A stretch of DNA of 6,338 bases from Phycisphaerales bacterium (GTDB lineage Bacteria > Planctomycetota > Phycisphaerae > Phycisphaerales > SM1A02), in contig DOVP01000078.1 of assembly GCA_003520025.1 (NCBI GenBank), positions 1 to 6,338 on the forward strand. Direction: 5' to 3'. The stretch's first letter is position 1. Every line of letters begins with the position of its first letter. Position numbers and translations under genes: made by a program. Positions 4,849-6,338 of the stretch are shown here, piece after piece. Below the pieces are notes generated by a model, which was given only the letters and a program-made list of their open reading frames with translations, did not search any database and was not told where the DNA came from.

Positions 4849-6324
4849 ATGAGCCGCTATCGAATCGCGATTGAACTTGGGCCGCGGCATCTGCGTGGTG
4901 TGGCGGTCACATTTGTTGGAAGTGGATTGCGTGTCGAATCCACGATCGTGCAGGAGCGGCCCGATATGGAATCGGAGATCGTCGCGGATTGGATCCGCGG
5001 CCTTCTGGACGCGGCGGGCATGCCGACAGGTAAGTGCCTGCTGGCCGTCTCCCGGGACGATGTCGTTATCAAGAGGCTCCTTCTTGAGACGCCGTCGAAG
5101 GGCGAACTTCCGGCGATGGTCGATCTTGCGATGCGGGATGAACTGCATCTTGAAGGTGGCGCTGCCGTCATCGACTTCCTGCCGGACACTGTGGCAGTCG
5201 CCGATTCAAATCTCCTTGCTGCAGCCTTGCCGGAGTCATCTCTGGATCGTGGACGCTACCGCATGGCGGCAGCCAAACGCCCCGTCGGTCGCATGTCGCT
5301 TCGGCTCCTCGGCGTGGCGAGTTTGATTGCTGATCCGCACGGAGGATGCATTGCTTGTGTTGATGTCAGCGGGGATGGTGCCGAATTCATACTGTTGGAA
5401 GGCCTCGATGTGCGCATTGCCCGCGCCGCAGCACTTCCCACGGGGGCCGCTGACGAGGTTGCCGAGGCTGCCATTCGAGAGGCCCGGCGGACATGGACGA
5501 GTTGGCAGGTCGAAGCCGCTGCTGCCACGATCGATCAGGTTGTCCTCATCGGCGATGTGGAAATCACGGAGCCGATGTTGGAGGCAATGGAGGAGATCAC
5601 CACTTCACCGGTGATCGTGCTGTCGACACATCCACGGATCGAGCAGGCTGGACACGATGTGAGCCGCCTTTGGTCACTGCTGGGATTGCTGCTTGCCGAC
5701 CACATGGGCAAGCCGCTGATCGATTTCAGTTCACCGCGAAAGCCAACTCACCGCTTTGAGCGGCATCGGCAGCTTGGATTGGCGGCAGCAGGGGTATTGC
5801 TGGTGCTTTTTGGCCTCATCTGGACCTGGGGCAGCACCCGCGTACAGTCCATGCAGCGACAACTGGACGCGATCAATACACAGCGGGCCAAACTGGAACC
5901 GAAGTGGCTGCGATATCACCGTGACCGCTACCGATTGGCCCATTTGGACCTCTGGACTTCGGTGCAGCCGGACTGGGTTGATCACCTCGCCATCGCGGTC
6001 GATCGGCTCCAGCCCAGTGGGGCACTGGTACTGGACGAAGTGGCAGCGGCACTGGACTACAAGGGCGTCGATGCCCCCAAGAAGGGCGGTGTCGACGAGT
6101 GGGCAGTTCAGGTCACAGCGCGTCTCGTGCTGGAGGCCGAGGCGGAGAGCCGGGAGGTTGGCGAGACCTTCCGCCAGCACTGGGTCGAAGATGAGGCGTG
6201 GAATGTCGCAACCACAGGAGCTGATACCGAGGACGGCAAGCGGCTTCCATTTGGTGTCACCATTCGTTTGCACTCACCCGACGAATCCGAAGCGGCCACT
6301 GCTGAACCAGAGGGTGCGCCGTGA
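4849..6324 (+). CDS. gspL: GspL-type assembly protein (PilM-like domain, TM helix, PilN-like domain)
   Basis: 491 residues. GspL joins the cytoplasmic ATPase GspE to the inner-membrane platform. Residues 1 to about 295 look like the actin-like fold of GspL/PilM: the opening 'YRIAIELGPRHLRGVAV', the central 'CVDVSGDGAEFILLEG' (170-185) followed by 'RAAALPTGAADEV', and 'VVLIGDVEITEPML' (231-244) sit where the three phosphate/adenosine-loop regions of that fold fall. 'PLIDFSSPRKP' (289-299) marks its end. One membrane helix (about 308-327) comes next, then a probable coiled coil (328-360), and a periplasmic part with 'WVDHLAIAVDRLQPSGALVLDEV' (376-398), resembling PilN/GspL C-terminal domains. 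The N-in topology is as expected for GspL. It follows gspK by 21 bases and overlaps the next gene (GTGA). A PilM-PilN fusion describes the same architecture; context favours GspL. Confidence 0.8.
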   Translation: MSRYRIAIELGPRHLRGVAVTFVGSGLRVESTIVQERPDMESEIVADWIRGLLDAAGMPTGKCLLAVSRDDVVIKRLLLETPSKGELPAMVDLAMRDELHLEGGAAVIDFLPDTVAVADSNLLAAALPESSLDRGRYRMAAAKRPVGRMSLRLLGVASLIADPHGGCIACVDVSGDGAEFILLEGLDVRIARAAALPTGAADEVAEAAIREARRTWTSWQVEAAAATIDQVVLIGDVEITEPMLEAMEEITTSPVIVLSTHPRIEQAGHDVSRLWSLLGLLLADHMGKPLIDFSSPRKPTHRFERHRQLGLAAAGVLLVLFGLIWTWGSTRVQSMQRQLDAINTQRAKLEPKWLRYHRDRYRLAHLDLWTSVQPDWVDHLAIAVDRLQPSGALVLDEVAAALDYKGVDAPKKGGVDEWAVQVTARLVLEAEAESREVGETFRQHWVEDEAWNVATTGADTEDGKRLPFGVTIRLHSPDESEAATAEPEGAP

Positions 6325-6338
6325 ATCCCCAGACGCGC
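6321..6338 (+). CDS. Start of the next T2SS gene, probably GspM (truncated by window)
   Basis: A GTG at 6321 overlaps the gspL stop (GTGA, 6321-6324), as at the other tightly coupled junctions. It opens a frame M-N-P-Q-T-R that runs to the window edge. AGAGGG (6309-6314) gives a reasonable ribosome binding site 6 bases upstream. The canonical gsp order predicts gspM, a small bitopic inner-membrane partner of GspL, and a short cytoplasmic N-terminus with basic residues would fit. Six codons cannot identify it; the call is from position. Confidence 0.45.

Noticed and set aside
4983..4999. Perfect inverted repeat CGCGGAT-TGG-ATCCGCG inside gspL
   Set aside because: Seven-base arms with a 3-base loop about 135 bases into the gene could form a small hairpin, but there is no U tract and it encodes ordinary residues of the PilM-like domain. 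Probably chance in GATC/CGCG-rich sequence.
5595..5616. Inverted repeat GATCACC-(8)-GGTGATC inside gspL
   Set aside because: Seven-base arms within coding sequence, no associated regulatory context and no terminator features. Consistent with the general excess of GATC in the window.
299..6338. Type IV pilus operon instead of T2SS
   Set aside because: The GspG calcium-loop motif, a GspK without Glu at +5, the GspJ pattern and the F-G-H-I-J-K-L order fit T2SS. No PilO, PilP, PilQ or major pilin was seen, although GspL is PilM/PilN-like.

Overview
This window is a stretch of protein-coding DNA (about 60% G+C by eye), all on the + strand with almost no intergenic space. It holds the 3' end of an acetyl-CoA synthetase gene (acs), then a type II secretion (T2SS/Gsp) gene run in canonical order: gspF, gspG, gspH, gspI, gspJ, gspK, a gspL-type gene, and the first six codons of what is probably gspM. 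I found no RNA genes, mobile elements, CRISPR arrays or clear terminators, and no intergenic stretch longer than 36 bases.

Organism: the window contains no phylogenetic marker. The high G+C, the phenylalanine-starting pseudopilins with an 'A-F-T-L-I-E-L-L' signature in GspG, the PilM-like form of GspL and the helix-hairpin-helix-rich GspK suggest Planctomycetota, possibly the Phycisphaerae. That is an inference with modest confidence. CGATCG and GATCG are strikingly over-represented and could help place the genome.

Layout: acs ends at 298 and gspF starts on the very next base (TAG then ATG). gspF is followed by a 36-base gap. gspG, gspH, gspI, gspJ and gspK are then chained by four 4-base stop/start overlaps (ATGA, ATGA, GTGA, ATGA). 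A 21-base gap precedes gspL, which overlaps the next gene by GTGA. The two gaps share the octamer GGTAGGAT, whose TAGGAT core resembles a high-G+C -10 box, so internal promoters are possible there.

How the genes work together: GspF is the inner-membrane platform protein. GspG is the major pseudopilin and GspH, I, J and K are minor pseudopilins that form the tip of the periplasmic pseudopilus. GspL and GspM link the platform to the secretion ATPase GspE. GspE, the outer-membrane secretin GspD, GspC and the prepilin peptidase GspO are not in this window. In canonical operons gspE lies just before gspF; here acs occupies that place. This looks like a divergent but intact-looking form of a known machine, and I do not see a previously undescribed system.
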